From positions 124,001-188,000 of the forward strand of contig CAKUVI010000003.1 of NCBI GenBank assembly GCA_934699095.1: a stretch of DNA of 64,000 bases, read 5' to 3'. This document shows, in pieces, positions 40,110-48,805 of the stretch. The stretch is from an uncultured Bacteroidales bacterium (GTDB lineage Bacteria > Bacteroidota > Bacteroidia > Bacteroidales > WCHB1-69). The translations under genes were made by a program, and so were the position numbers. Under the pieces are notes generated by a model. That model did not search any database and was not told the DNA's origin. It was given only the letters and a program-made list of their open reading frames with translations. Position 1 is the first letter of the stretch, and every line of letters begins with the position of its first letter.

Positions 40110-42437
40110 ATGAAAAAAGTCTTGTTTCTGATATGTTTGGCCTCAATATTTGTAATGTCTGGTATGGCTCAGACCTCTTTCAAAAAAGATATGCCTGCCG
40201 ATGCATTGATTCTGAAAAGTCCAGACCAGCGGTTAGAATTGAGTTTTGCTTTAGTTGACGGAAACCCACAATATTCACTCACCTATGGTAATGAACCTGT
40301 AGTTTTGCCATCACGAATGGGATTCACGCTTGTCGGACGCAAAAACCTCGACAGCGACTTCAAACTTACATCTTCAGAGACAAACACTTATGACGGAACT
40401 TGGGAGCCTGTTTTAGGAGAGGAATCGTTGATACGCAACCACTACAACGAACTCCTCGTGACTCTGGAGCAGCATGGCGCCCTTGACTGGCAAGGAAAGT
40501 TGATACCGGAAGCCACTATAATGCAAATCCGCTTTCGGCTTTTTGATGATGGTCTTGCTTTCAGATATGAGTTCCCTTATGATAACGCTTTGACATACTT
40601 CAATATTCAAGATGAAGTTACAGAATTCGCCATGTTTGGTGACCACACAGCATGGTGGATTCCAGGCGACTATGACACTCAGGAGTACAACTATACGGAA
40701 TCCAAATTATCGGAAATTCCCGAGCGCGCCGAGGAGATGCGCCGCAACTACGACGGGGTCTGGAGCGTGTTCTCCACTTCTTCTGTACAGACTGCCCTCC
40801 AAATGAAAACCGCGACTGGCCTCTATCTTAACATCCACGAGGCTGCCGCACTCAACTTCCCCACTCTGAATCTGCTGATAGACACCACGACCTTAGTGTT
40901 TCACGCAGCTCTCACACCAGATGCTGAGGGCATCAAAGGACGTCTTCAAGCTCCATGCAAAACGCCTTGGCGAACAGTGATGGTCTGCCGGAAAGCCACC
41001 GATGTGCTCGCCTCCAGAATCATCCTCAACCTCAACGAGCCATGTGTTTTTGACGACGTTTCCTGGATTCATCCGGTTAAATACATGGGAGTTTGGTGGG
41101 AGATGATTACAGGAAAAAGCAGCTGGAACTATACCAACGACTTCCGCTCCGTGCGCATCGGCGAAACCGACTTTGAACACGCCAAACCCAACGGACGGCA
41201 CGGCGCCAACAACGACAATGTACGCAAATACATCGACTTCGCCGCCGCCAACGGCTTCGACGCCCTTCTCGTAGAAGGATGGAATATCGGGTGGGAAGAC
41301 TGGGTCGGCAACCAGAAATATTTCGTCTTCGACTTCGTGACTCCTTATCCGGATTTTGATCTTCAAGCCCTTAATAATTACGCTCATCAAAAAGGCATCA
41401 GACTGATTATGCATCACGAAACATCCTCATCCACGCTAAATTACGAACGCTGGATGGAAAAAGCCTATGATTTGATGGACAAATATGGCTATAATACAGT
41501 GAAAAGCGGATATGTGGGCGACATCGTGCCGTTTGGGGAAAACCACTTCAGTCAGCCTGTGAACAACCACTACCACTACGCCGTCACCGAAGCGGCAAAG
41601 CACCACATAATGGTAAATGCCCACGAAGCAGTGCGCCCCAACGGATTGTGCAGGACATGGCCCAACATGATCGGCAACGAAAGCGCCATGGGCACTGAAT
41701 TCGAGAGCAGAATTCACCCCGGACACACCTCCATACTGCCTTTCACAAGATTGCAGGGAGGACCTATGGACTATACACCCGGCATCTTTGAGACTGACCT
41801 TGGCACTTTCGTGAGCTGGCAGAAGGGCAAACGGATGAACCACACTATCTGCAACCAGCTCGGACTATACGTCACTTTCTACTCCCCGCTACAGATGGCT
41901 GCCGACTTCCCCGAACACTACGAACCTCACATGGATGCCTTCCAATTCATCAAGGATGTTGCTGCAGACTGGGATAAAAGTATCTACATAGATGCTGAGC
42001 CTGGTGACTACATAATAACAGCCCGACATCCAAAGACAGCCACCCTAAACAAGGCCGCACAAGGTGTCGGCTCGCTCCATGACGGCAGGAAAGGCGTGAT
42101 TTCAAATGCAACACGATTTGTATATGCCATCCCTGATTCTGTTGAAACATGCGACATCGCATCTCTTCAAGACCCTCGCGATGTGTGGTACATCGGTGGC
42201 ATAACAGACGAAAACGCACGCGATGTTACAGTGAAATTGGACTTTCTGAAAAACAAGGTCAAATACGAGGCTGTGGTTTACATGGATGCAAAAGAAGCCA
42301 ACGGCCTTGCCTCGTCCCCTGAGTATAATCCTAAAGCTTATGTCATTTCCAAAAAGATTGTCAACAACAAAAGCATGCTGAAATTACACATGGCACCGTG
42401 CGGAGGTTTCGCCGTGTCAATGAGAGAGATTCGATAG
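40110..42437 (+). CDS. Glycoside hydrolase family 97 (SusB-like alpha-glucosidase)
   Basis: 775 residues, signal peptide MKKVLFLICLASIFVMSGMA. N-terminal beta-sandwich (LKSPDQRLELSFALVDGNPQYSLTYG), then the TIM barrel with the metal/catalytic segments HHETSS, VKSGYVGDIVPFGENHF, VNAHEAVRPNGLCRTWPN and GNESAMGTEFE. The GYVG arrangement and the two late Glu fit the inverting SusB subgroup; the retaining subgroup's DFMD nucleophile motif is not seen. Likely hydrolyses alpha-glucosides in the periplasm. No susC/D pair lies next to it. Confidence 0.9.
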   Translation: MKKVLFLICLASIFVMSGMAQTSFKKDMPADALILKSPDQRLELSFALVDGNPQYSLTYGNEPVVLPSRMGFTLVGRKNLDSDFKLTSSETNTYDGTWEPVLGEESLIRNHYNELLVTLEQHGALDWQGKLIPEATIMQIRFRLFDDGLAFRYEFPYDNALTYFNIQDEVTEFAMFGDHTAWWIPGDYDTQEYNYTESKLSEIPERAEEMRRNYDGVWSVFSTSSVQTALQMKTATGLYLNIHEAAALNFPTLNLLIDTTTLVFHAALTPDAEGIKGRLQAPCKTPWRTVMVCRKATDVLASRIILNLNEPCVFDDVSWIHPVKYMGVWWEMITGKSSWNYTNDFRSVRIGETDFEHAKPNGRHGANNDNVRKYIDFAAANGFDALLVEGWNIGWEDWVGNQKYFVFDFVTPYPDFDLQALNNYAHQKGIRLIMHHETSSSTLNYERWMEKAYDLMDKYGYNTVKSGYVGDIVPFGENHFSQPVNNHYHYAVTEAAKHHIMVNAHEAVRPNGLCRTWPNMIGNESAMGTEFESRIHPGHTSILPFTRLQGGPMDYTPGIFETDLGTFVSWQKGKRMNHTICNQLGLYVTFYSPLQMAADFPEHYEPHMDAFQFIKDVAADWDKSIYIDAEPGDYIITARHPKTATLNKAAQGVGSLHDGRKGVISNATRFVYAIPDSVETCDIASLQDPRDVWYIGGITDENARDVTVKLDFLKNKVKYEAVVYMDAKEANGLASSPEYNPKAYVISKKIVNNKSMLKLHMAPCGGFAVSMREIR

Positions 42438-42462
42438 TAATTGACTATTAAAAACTAATTAG

Positions 42463-43443
42463 ATGATAGGAGAACTGATTTCAATTTTCGTGGCACTGTC
42501 GTGGACAGTAACGGCACTGTTTGCGGAGGTGGGTTCCAAAAGAATGGGCTCACTACCATTCAACACAATTCGCATGACCTTGTCATTACTGTTCCTTTCT
42601 CTTACCCTATGGCTCGTAATGGGTGTTCCCTACCCTCGATTTGCCGACAACGCAACCTGGACTTGGCTGCTGCTTTCCGGACTTGTGGGTTATGTGATAG
42701 GAGACTACTGTCTTATGCAAGGGTATATTTATATCGGAGCACGATTCGGACAGCTTTTCATGACCCTCTCCGCCCCCACGGCAGCTATCACCGCACGACT
42801 CTTTCTCGGTGAACAGATGCGCCCTACCGCCATCCTTGGCATGATAATAACCCTAAGCGGCATCGCCATGTCTGTGTTGGCTAAAGACAATCACAATGGA
42901 GAGAAGCACCATATTCGCTTAAAACTACCTGCCAAAGGCATATTTTTTGCCGCCATGGCTGGGATAGGACAAGGCATTGGTTTGGTTCTCAGTAAGATAG
43001 GTCTATTGCACTACGAAGACTCTGTGATGGCGGCAAGTCTGACTTTGAATTCTATACCTGATGGTGCACTGATTGCACTTCCACTTCAATACAGCATTCC
43101 TTTTTCGGGCACATTGATTCGAGCATACATTGGCCTGGCTGGCTTTTTTTTGTCCTTGGTTCTGTTTAACAGAGATGGATTACAAAAACTCGGCCACGCA
43201 GTACGCGACCGCAAAGCGATGTGGTGTGTGCTCGGTTCAACTCTATTCGGTCCGTTTATAGGCGTCAGCGCTTCGTTGCTTGCCACACTTTACACCAATG
43301 CAGGCATAGCCCAAACAATATTCGCACTCACCCCTGTACTCATTATTGCTCCGTCAGCATTACTGTTTCACCAAAAAGTAACGGTACGTGAGCTTGTAGG
43401 TGCCATAATCAGTGTTATAGGTGTTTCGTTATTCTTTGTATAG
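42463..43443 (+). CDS. EamA-type DMT family transporter
   Basis: 326 residues with ten hydrophobic segments in two EamA repeats (first ~5-140, second ~175-326). LISIFVALSWTVTALFAEVGSK and GYVIGDYCLMQGYIYIG are in the first half; FALTPVLIIAPSALLFHQKVTV in the second. Drug/metabolite exporter or importer in the inner membrane, substrate unknown. Convergent with a minus-strand gene after 15 nt. Confidence 0.88.
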   Translation: MIGELISIFVALSWTVTALFAEVGSKRMGSLPFNTIRMTLSLLFLSLTLWLVMGVPYPRFADNATWTWLLLSGLVGYVIGDYCLMQGYIYIGARFGQLFMTLSAPTAAITARLFLGEQMRPTAILGMIITLSGIAMSVLAKDNHNGEKHHIRLKLPAKGIFFAAMAGIGQGIGLVLSKIGLLHYEDSVMAASLTLNSIPDGALIALPLQYSIPFSGTLIRAYIGLAGFFLSLVLFNRDGLQKLGHAVRDRKAMWCVLGSTLFGPFIGVSASLLATLYTNAGIAQTIFALTPVLIIAPSALLFHQKVTVRELVGAIISVIGVSLFFV

Positions 43444-43458
43444 CATGACCTGTTGTTA

Positions 43459-44235
43459 TCATTCAATCCAAGTGCTGGTTATATCCAAAATGACCCACTC
43501 TCCATTTCTTTTCTGAAGCTTGGCTTCATAACCTGAATACCGATATGAGAATAAAACGACAGCATACTCTAACCTGCTGTCTATAACTATTTCACTCACG
43601 CAAGGCCCTGTTACGTAATCCCAAGATATAATGCGTTTTTTTATTCCAGATATTCTGCTGATGAAATATTCGCGTCTGTCTTGTTCGTATTTATTTCTGG
43701 AACGCAACATATTCGGGTCTTTTGCTGAAACATGATGTCTCAACATGAATGAGTCTAATAACTTATGATACTCGGGTGTTAGATAAACAATTCGCTTGCC
43801 CTTAAAATACACATCGGGACGAAAGTCTATCAACGACGCCACAGTCCGTGTATGCACATTTGCGAAATCGAATCTTTCGGAAGTAGCTAAAGGAACCTTG
43901 TCTGCAACAGACAACTTTCTAAGAGTGCCCTGAACTATGAAAAATGGTTTGTTAATGTATGTCGTGTTATCATTAAGCTCTTTTGTGATGAGATCAAGAC
44001 GCAATGGCTGGTAAAATGCTTCGAACACCTTATACGCCTCCGCGATAGTATCGTTTTCAACAGAAGTAATATTCGGAGTATAGTAATCGGCCCAATTATC
44101 AAAAAAAAGCAACAACAGTTCGTCAGACTCTTCTTGGTATGCCTTTTCCAAAAGATTTGCCTGCACTGCCATATAGCCTTGGGCAGCCGTAAACACAGGA
44201 ACTAAAAAAATTATGATCCACAAACTATTTTTCAT
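43459..44235 (-). CDS. Hypothetical secreted protein
   Basis: 258 residues, signal peptide MKNSLWIIIFLVPVFTAAQG. The mature part begins YMAVQANLLEKAYQEESDELL, helical, followed by beta-rich sequence (KPFFIVQGTLRKLSV, YAVVLFSYRYSGYEAKLQK). No family recognised. The A-Y-Q-E-E-S helix region is loosely like the remnant at 24495. It follows the flavin reductase gene by 25 nt, so it is probably the second gene of that transcript. Confidence 0.65.
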   Translation of the reverse strand: MKNSLWIIIFLVPVFTAAQGYMAVQANLLEKAYQEESDELLLLFFDNWADYYTPNITSVENDTIAEAYKVFEAFYQPLRLDLITKELNDNTTYINKPFFIVQGTLRKLSVADKVPLATSERFDFANVHTRTVASLIDFRPDVYFKGKRIVYLTPEYHKLLDSFMLRHHVSAKDPNMLRSRNKYEQDRREYFISRISGIKKRIISWDYVTGPCVSEIVIDSRLEYAVVLFSYRYSGYEAKLQKRNGEWVILDITSTWIE

Positions 44236-44260
44236 ATTTCAAATCTTAACCTATAATTGC

Positions 44261-44824
44261 CTATTTTAATTTCATCCCGTCTTTGAAAGCTTCTCCAACG
44301 CGTTGCGAAACGAGATAGTATCCATGAGTGTATGGATCGAAAGCAATAGCCTGAAGTGCCTCAACATCCACCTTGCCATCTTTCATCTTGTCAGATTCCA
44401 CCAAAGTCTGCAACACTTTACCTATAACTCCAAGGCCTGTATCATCTCCTTGATATTCAACAAACTCGCACTCCATAGCTATTGGAAATTCATTGATTAT
44501 AGGTGCGTCCACTAATTCAGATTTAACAGAAGTGAGACCACTTTTTACGAATTTGTCCTTGTCTTTGTGACCGGACACAACCCCGAAGAAATCAGCCTCA
44601 ACAACGTGCTTGGCATCGGCTATGTGCACCACAAACCCCTTGCGATGCTTTATATTTTCCACGGTCTTATGTGTTTCTGTCAGGTTTAATGCCACACGAT
44701 CTCTGTCAAGCATCGTACCCCAAGCTGCATTCATCACGTTCACTGAACCGTCTTCATTGTAAGTAGCCACTAACAAGACCGGCATTGGGAATATAGCTTC
44801 TGTAACTTTTATTGGTTGTTTCAT
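44261..44824 (-). CDS. Flavin reductase family protein
   Basis: 187 residues of the split-barrel flavin reductase-like family: FPMPVLLVATYNEDGSVNVMNAAWG, RDRVALNLTETHKTVENI, FVVHIADAKHVVEADFFG and FPIAMECEFVEY. It binds FMN; members reduce free flavin or act as redox carriers of unknown reaction. A minus-strand promoter lies 51 bp upstream. It is divergent from an EFR1-type ferredoxin/flavodoxin gene, which suggests linked electron transfer. Confidence 0.88.
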   Translation of the reverse strand: MKQPIKVTEAIFPMPVLLVATYNEDGSVNVMNAAWGTMLDRDRVALNLTETHKTVENIKHRKGFVVHIADAKHVVEADFFGVVSGHKDKDKFVKSGLTSVKSELVDAPIINEFPIAMECEFVEYQGDDTGLGVIGKVLQTLVESDKMKDGKVDVEALQAIAFDPYTHGYYLVSQRVGEAFKDGMKLK

Positions 44825-44874
44825 TTTATATTGTTTTAAGTATTAATGAATTATGTTAATAACGATTGGTATTG

Positions 44875-44882
44875 CAAAATTA
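44875..44882 (-). promoter_or_regulatory. Bacteroidota -7 element, minus strand (TAATTTTG)
   Basis: Drives the flavin reductase gene (start at 44824). Confidence 0.55.
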
Positions 44883-44941
44883 AAAAAAATAAGTACAAAT
44901 TGAATTCTTATCATGATATTAGCTCATATTGGTATATTGAT

Positions 44942-44949
44942 TACCTTTG
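44942..44949 (+). promoter_or_regulatory. Bacteroidota -7 element (TACCTTTG)
   Basis: 24 bp before the ATG at 44973; this excludes an earlier in-frame start at 44913. Confidence 0.6.
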
Positions 44950-44972
44950 CAGCCGAACTAAATTTTCGAATT

Positions 44973-45728
44973 ATGATCATCTACTTTTCTGGAACGGGTA
45001 ACAGTTTGGCCATCAGTCGCTATCTGTCTGACGAATTGGACGATAAGGTTATGACGCTCAACGAAGCAGTTAATTATGACCTCACGCACGAGAAGCGCAT
45101 TGGTTTGGTTTACCCGTGCTATTGGTTCAACACTCCCAACGCCGTTAAAGATCTACTGCCGATGCTCCAGCTACCGCACAAGGCATACACCTTCATCATA
45201 ATTCCCTGCGGTGCCCAGGCTGGCAATGCGATATGGTGGACTAAGAAAACTATGGCCGACAAAGGAATAAAGCTGAATTACAGTCAGAAGATCCGCGTTC
45301 CAGACAACAGTGCGATAGGTTTTGGACGCAACCCCAACGATCAAACGTGGAAATTCGAGAAATATGCGTCACTATTGAAACAGATTGCTAATGAAGTTAA
45401 GTCAGAGACACGAAATCTGCACTTTTCTTGGTGGGGACCTATAGGCGCATTGTGTGCCACTCCGGCAGTCCAACGCCGCACACTACCCATGCTCACCCCC
45501 TCTATAAATACTGCAAAATGTATTGGATGTGAGATATGCATTAAAGTGTGCCTTCGAGGGAACATCTCCAATGTTAACGGCAAAGCGCAGTGCGGCAAGC
45601 ACTGTACCCAATGCCTTGCTTGTGTCCATTTCTGTCCTCAGCAAGCCGTGGAACTTAACCACAAACCCACACCCCAACAGCACCAGTATCACCACCCTGC
45701 AGTAACCACAAAGGAGATGTTGCGATAA
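44973..45728 (+). CDS. EFR1-type flavodoxin-ferredoxin fusion
   Basis: 251 residues. N-terminal flavodoxin-like domain (MIIYFSGTGNSLAISRYLSDEL). C-terminal 2[4Fe-4S] ferredoxin with CIGCEICIKVC and CTQCLACVHFC motifs at ~residues 188-225. Such proteins carry electrons in anaerobes; donor and acceptor are unknown. The stop is followed after a few bases by a tandem array of REP-like palindromes. Confidence 0.9.
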   Translation: MIIYFSGTGNSLAISRYLSDELDDKVMTLNEAVNYDLTHEKRIGLVYPCYWFNTPNAVKDLLPMLQLPHKAYTFIIIPCGAQAGNAIWWTKKTMADKGIKLNYSQKIRVPDNSAIGFGRNPNDQTWKFEKYASLLKQIANEVKSETRNLHFSWWGPIGALCATPAVQRRTLPMLTPSINTAKCIGCEICIKVCLRGNISNVNGKAQCGKHCTQCLACVHFCPQQAVELNHKPTPQQHQYHHPAVTTKEMLR

Positions 45729-45737
45729 CCCACCGTC

Positions 45738-45893
45738 CCGTATGTTGCGTTGCCAACGCAACTGTTTGTTCCTCTTCTCCTCCACTCCATCTTCCCCTTG
45801 TCCCGTATGTTGCGTTGCCAACGCAACTGTTTGTTCCTCTTCTCCTCCACTCCATCTTCCCCTGTCCCGTATGTTGCGTTGCCAACGCAACTG
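45738..45893. repeat. REP-like tandem array, three copies, period 64-65 bp
   Basis: The 19-bp palindrome GTTGCGTTGCCAACGCAAC occurs at 45744, 45809 and 45873, each with the same flanks (CCGTAT before, TGT after) and a pyrimidine-rich spacer (CTCTTCTCCTCCACTCCATC). It sits between the EFR1 gene and the 3' end of the REP transposase gene. Confidence 0.9.
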
Positions 45894-45894
45894 T

Positions 45895-46932
45895 CTACAT
45901 TTCCCCTTCGCAAATCCTGCGGGCTATATCATTCAGTTCAAGGCACTGCCCACGGGAAATGATAATCTTCTCGTTATGATGTTCCCACGGAGCTATAATA
46001 AGCAGCTGTCCCTTTGCACAGGCTTCCATGCGTCTTCCTCCAGGCTTAGCAAAGTCTGTGAAACCATTTTCTTCTATGTAAATTAATGGGAAGCCCTCAT
46101 TGAATGCAGCCCGCATAGCGGCCTTTTCTCCAATCGAAATAGCAGGAGAAACTAATACTGCCCCCTGACGAGCAGCATGTAGGCATTCTGCAACATATGC
46201 CTCAATTTCAGATTTCATAAGACTGCGAGAACATTGCACTTGCATACGAATAGGACGATTTAACAGGAAGCGATTACCAATTGCCGAAAACGTTATGCCA
46301 AACGCTTCTACATTGCGCTGAACTCGAAATAAATCTGGATGTTCCCGTTTCATCAACAAACGCCTTGGATTGTCGGCAAGATAACGAATCCAAGTATTGA
46401 GCTGCCCGTCACGAAGAAGCAACTTATCGTTGTATCCAAGAGCAAAAAGAAGTCCACGTCCCCGGTCCTCCCCTATTCCCTGTCCCGTATGTTGCGTTGT
46501 CAACGCAACACCTCCATCTCTTCCTAAAATCAATTCTCTGTAATGTTTATTACAACTTTGCTTGAAACCGCGCATAACCATCCCCAAAGGTTTCTCCATC
46601 TTTTTCTTAACAAAAAGGATACCATGCAAATGGTCAGGCATCATTTGTACAGCTAAAACTTTAATTTCAGGATGGTACCTTTCTATAGCCAACCATTCCT
46701 CAACTACTCGTAACCCCAATTCGGAGAGTATAATTCTCGGTTCATCTTGACTACCTATTAGAGCATCACTCATACCGACCACGTTTCCAAAAAGACAACG
46801 GCGATCTTCTGTAACCATTGTGATTAAATAGATTTGACGATCACAATAGTTGTGTCCCACACATCGCCTTAACATAGAAGGTTTCTTTTTCCCAGCAAAA
46901 CCTTTTTGAGCTTTAAATGTATCTTTATTCAT
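45895..46932 (-). CDS. REP-associated tyrosine transposase (IS200/Y1 family, RAYT)
   Basis: 345 residues from the ATG at 46932; an earlier in-frame start at 47064 would run through the upstream REP copies and was rejected. The HUH motif is in MMPDHLHGILFV; YLADNPRRL probably carries the catalytic Tyr. IYLITMVTEDRRCLFG is the family start. A C-terminal part of ~150 residues with no known domain follows. An in-frame palindrome copy interrupts the middle (VALTTQHTGQ). It probably nicks and moves the flanking palindromes. Whether it is still active is unknown. Confidence 0.85.
   Translation of the reverse strand: MNKDTFKAQKGFAGKKKPSMLRRCVGHNYCDRQIYLITMVTEDRRCLFGNVVGMSDALIGSQDEPRIILSELGLRVVEEWLAIERYHPEIKVLAVQMMPDHLHGILFVKKKMEKPLGMVMRGFKQSCNKHYRELILGRDGGVALTTQHTGQGIGEDRGRGLLFALGYNDKLLLRDGQLNTWIRYLADNPRRLLMKREHPDLFRVQRNVEAFGITFSAIGNRFLLNRPIRMQVQCSRSLMKSEIEAYVAECLHAARQGAVLVSPAISIGEKAAMRAAFNEGFPLIYIEENGFTDFAKPGGRRMEACAKGQLLIIAPWEHHNEKIIISRGQCLELNDIARRICEGEM
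46491..46509. repeat. REP-like palindrome inside the transposase gene
   Basis: GTTGCGTTGTCAACGCAAC, one base different from the outside copies and still a full dyad. It is in the coding region without breaking the frame. Confidence 0.85.
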
Positions 46933-46959
46933 AGTATTAATTTTGTTTTCTTCCCCCGT

Positions 46960-47050
46960 CCCGTATGTTGCGTTGCCAACGCAACTGTTTGTTCCTCTTC
47001 TCCTCCACCCCATCTTCCCTTGTCTCGTATGTTGCGTTGCCAACGCAACT
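46960..47050. repeat. REP-like tandem pair upstream of the transposase gene
   Basis: Palindrome copies at 46967 and 47031, 64 bp apart, with the same pyrimidine-rich spacer as the downstream array. Confidence 0.9.
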
Positions 47051-47102
47051 GTTTCAAAGAGCAAAATTACAACTTTTTTTGATATTTTTTACTAAACATT
47101 AA

Positions 47103-47132
47103 AAATCCGCGCCCTGGTTGAAACGCGGATTT
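47103..47132 (-). terminator. Terminator for the Cys-rich lipoprotein gene
   Basis: Stem AAATCCGCG/CGCGGATTT; on the minus strand it is followed by a short T-run. It lies 50 bp after the stop of the minus-strand gene. Confidence 0.7.
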
Positions 47133-47182
47133 CTTCAAAATTACTAATAAAAAGTTTTCAGATAAGGCTGGGTTCCTTATCA

Positions 47183-47701
47183 CTATTCCAAAATGCTGAG
47201 CTTGTCTATCACTTTCTTACTTGCATTGTTTATAAAGTCAGCATATATATTTGCATTTTCATTATACTGATTTACAGCATCCTGAGAACTGATTTTGAGA
47301 TTGTTAATCTCAAACAGTCTCTTTATGTTCTTCAAAGCTACCACCGCATTTTCACTGTTTGGAACTGATGAAAGGTATTCTATATCCTTATCGTACAATG
47401 ACAATTGCTCTGGAGTAACCTCTATCTCAACTGTTATAGAATCCTGACCGTTCTTCATGCTACCGCTCCCACCCAAAACTTTGCACACTGGTATGCCAGC
47501 AACACAACTGCAACCACACGGCGACTTGAACGTCCTGCATGAACCTCTCGTACAGATCACTTCACAACAAGGTTCAGGATGTTCGCCCGTCTTAACAGTT
47601 TCAAGATGCAAAGATGACTTGTTTGCTTCGTCGTTTTCACATGACACAAACAAAGAGAAAACACCAGACAAGATGCATATATACAGTATAAAATTTTTCA
47701 T
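47183..47701 (-). CDS. Cys-rich hypothetical lipoprotein
   Basis: 172 residues from the ATG at 47701 (MKNFILYICILSGVFSLFVSC, lipobox VSC). After a short linker there is a cluster of seven cysteines (CCEVICTRGSCRTFKSPCGC and CVAG), then a helical C-terminus (VNQYNENANIYADFINNASKKV). The cluster could hold disulfides or a metal, or be a modified-peptide precursor-like region; no family recognised. It has its own minus-strand promoter and is divergent from a LytTR regulator, which may control it. Confidence 0.7.
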   Translation of the reverse strand: MKNFILYICILSGVFSLFVSCENDEANKSSLHLETVKTGEHPEPCCEVICTRGSCRTFKSPCGCSCVAGIPVCKVLGGSGSMKNGQDSITVEIEVTPEQLSLYDKDIEYLSSVPNSENAVVALKNIKRLFEINNLKISSQDAVNQYNENANIYADFINNASKKVIDKLSILE

Positions 47702-47761
47702 TATTGTAATATTAACTGACAACACAGCATAATTGCTCCAACTCAATTACTTTTGTTTGCG

Positions 47762-47769
47762 CAAAGATA
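47762..47769 (-). promoter_or_regulatory. Bacteroidota -7 element, minus strand (TATCTTTG)
   Basis: 61 bp before the lipoprotein ATG at 47701. Confidence 0.55.
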
Positions 47770-47864
47770 ATTTTAATTTTTCTACGTTTTTCAAAATTTT
47801 TTCCGAAAAATAAAAAAAATTCTTAAATGCTGAAAATCAATCAAAATCACGACCGATTTCAATC

Positions 47865-47908
47865 ATTATGCCAAAATTATGCCGAAGTTATGCTAAAATT
47901 ATGCCGGA
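47865..47908 (+). promoter_or_regulatory. Four 11-bp direct repeats (ATTATGCCAAA type), probable LytTR binding array
   Basis: Units start at 47865, 47876, 47887 and 47898: ATTATGCCAAA, ATTATGCCGAA, GTTATGCTAAA, ATTATGCCGGA. The exact 11-bp period puts them on one face of the helix. They lie 40 bp before the -7 element of the LytTR gene. Confidence 0.8.
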
Positions 47909-47945
47909 TTTGAAAAGTGTTTCCTCGATAAATGAATAATATTTC

Positions 47946-47953
47946 TATTTTTG
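47946..47953 (+). promoter_or_regulatory. Bacteroidota -7 element (TATTTTTG)
   Basis: 22 bp before the LytTR ATG at 47975, excluding a start at 47951 inside it. Confidence 0.65.
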
Positions 47954-47974
47954 CAACTTCAAAAAAAGAAGAAA

Positions 47975-48742
47975 ATGAAAAAACTTGAAGCTTTTAAAAG
48001 TGTTCTTATTCACCTGATATTTTGGATAATTTTCGTTTATTTATTTGTACATAACAACATCCTCAGAAACTTCCCCGCCGTAGATCAATATAAAGAATAC
48101 CTGATTGCACTTATGATTATGATTTCAAGCTATATAAATTACTTCATATTGGTGCCGCGATACTACATACCAGGTTATTTTGCTAAATTCAACACTTTTT
48201 TCTTATTGCTGATCTTGTGCTTAACATCCTTCGAGGTCGCTATCTTATACAAAGATTTCCAAATAGTTAAACAAATAATTGTAACAAATCCCAGCAAATA
48301 TGGCTTGCAGAATATTTTACTCATTACACTTAGAAACTTATGTATTCTGAGTCTGTTTTTCATTCTGAAGACAAGTCAATATTACAGAAAACGTATTCAG
48401 TTAGAACAAAAGGCCTTCGTCAACAACCAGTCATGCTTTAATATCATCGTGAGCAACAACTGCATTAAAACTGTAAAATTAGATGAAATTGTCTATCTCA
48501 ATCACAAAAAAAACTACACCTTTTTCCACCTTTCAAACGGTGAAGTTTACCAAATGTACGTCTCTATGTCCAAGATAGAAGACATGCTTCCAAAAAAGGA
48601 TTTCATAAGGGTGAACAGAAATATCATAATAAACATCAAATACGAATTGACAACCAATGAGAACATAATCATCCTGGATTTCAAGGAAAAAGATGCCACC
48701 GAAAACACAAGTTTCACCGTATCAAATGCATATCTTAAATAG
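47975..48742 (+). CDS. Membrane LytTR-domain regulator
   Basis: 255 residues. Four transmembrane segments (~5-30, 40-62, 70-92, 110-135) then a coiled linker (YYRKRIQLEQKAFV) and a LytTR DNA-binding domain with VKLDEIVYLNHKKNYTFFHLS and FIRVNRNIIINIKYE. This is the compact membrane-bound form without a receiver domain, common in Bacteroidota. The four direct repeats before its promoter resemble LytTR sites, suggesting self-control and control of the divergent Cys-rich lipoprotein. Confidence 0.87.
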   Translation: MKKLEAFKSVLIHLIFWIIFVYLFVHNNILRNFPAVDQYKEYLIALMIMISSYINYFILVPRYYIPGYFAKFNTFFLLLILCLTSFEVAILYKDFQIVKQIIVTNPSKYGLQNILLITLRNLCILSLFFILKTSQYYRKRIQLEQKAFVNNQSCFNIIVSNNCIKTVKLDEIVYLNHKKNYTFFHLSNGEVYQMYVSMSKIEDMLPKKDFIRVNRNIIINIKYELTTNENIIILDFKEKDATENTSFTVSNAYLK

Positions 48743-48775
48743 AAAAAATATTTTTGCACACAAGCTATAAAATGT

Positions 48776-48783
48776 TATCTTTG
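48776..48783 (+). promoter_or_regulatory. Bacteroidota -7 element (TATCTTTG)
   Basis: 22 bp before serS. A second TATTTTTG at 48749 may be an alternative. Confidence 0.65.
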
Positions 48784-48805
48784 CGCTTCTAAAAAAAAAC
48801 AAAAG

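Noticed and set aside
45738..47050. CRISPR array
   Set aside because: The repeats are perfect dyads with nearly identical spacers, associated with an HUH transposase, and there are no Cas genes. They fit REP elements.
46933..47064. N-terminal extension of the REP transposase
   Set aside because: The open frame continues upstream only because it reads through REP copies; the translated part repeats VALATQHT-like residues. The ATG at 46932 is followed by the family start.
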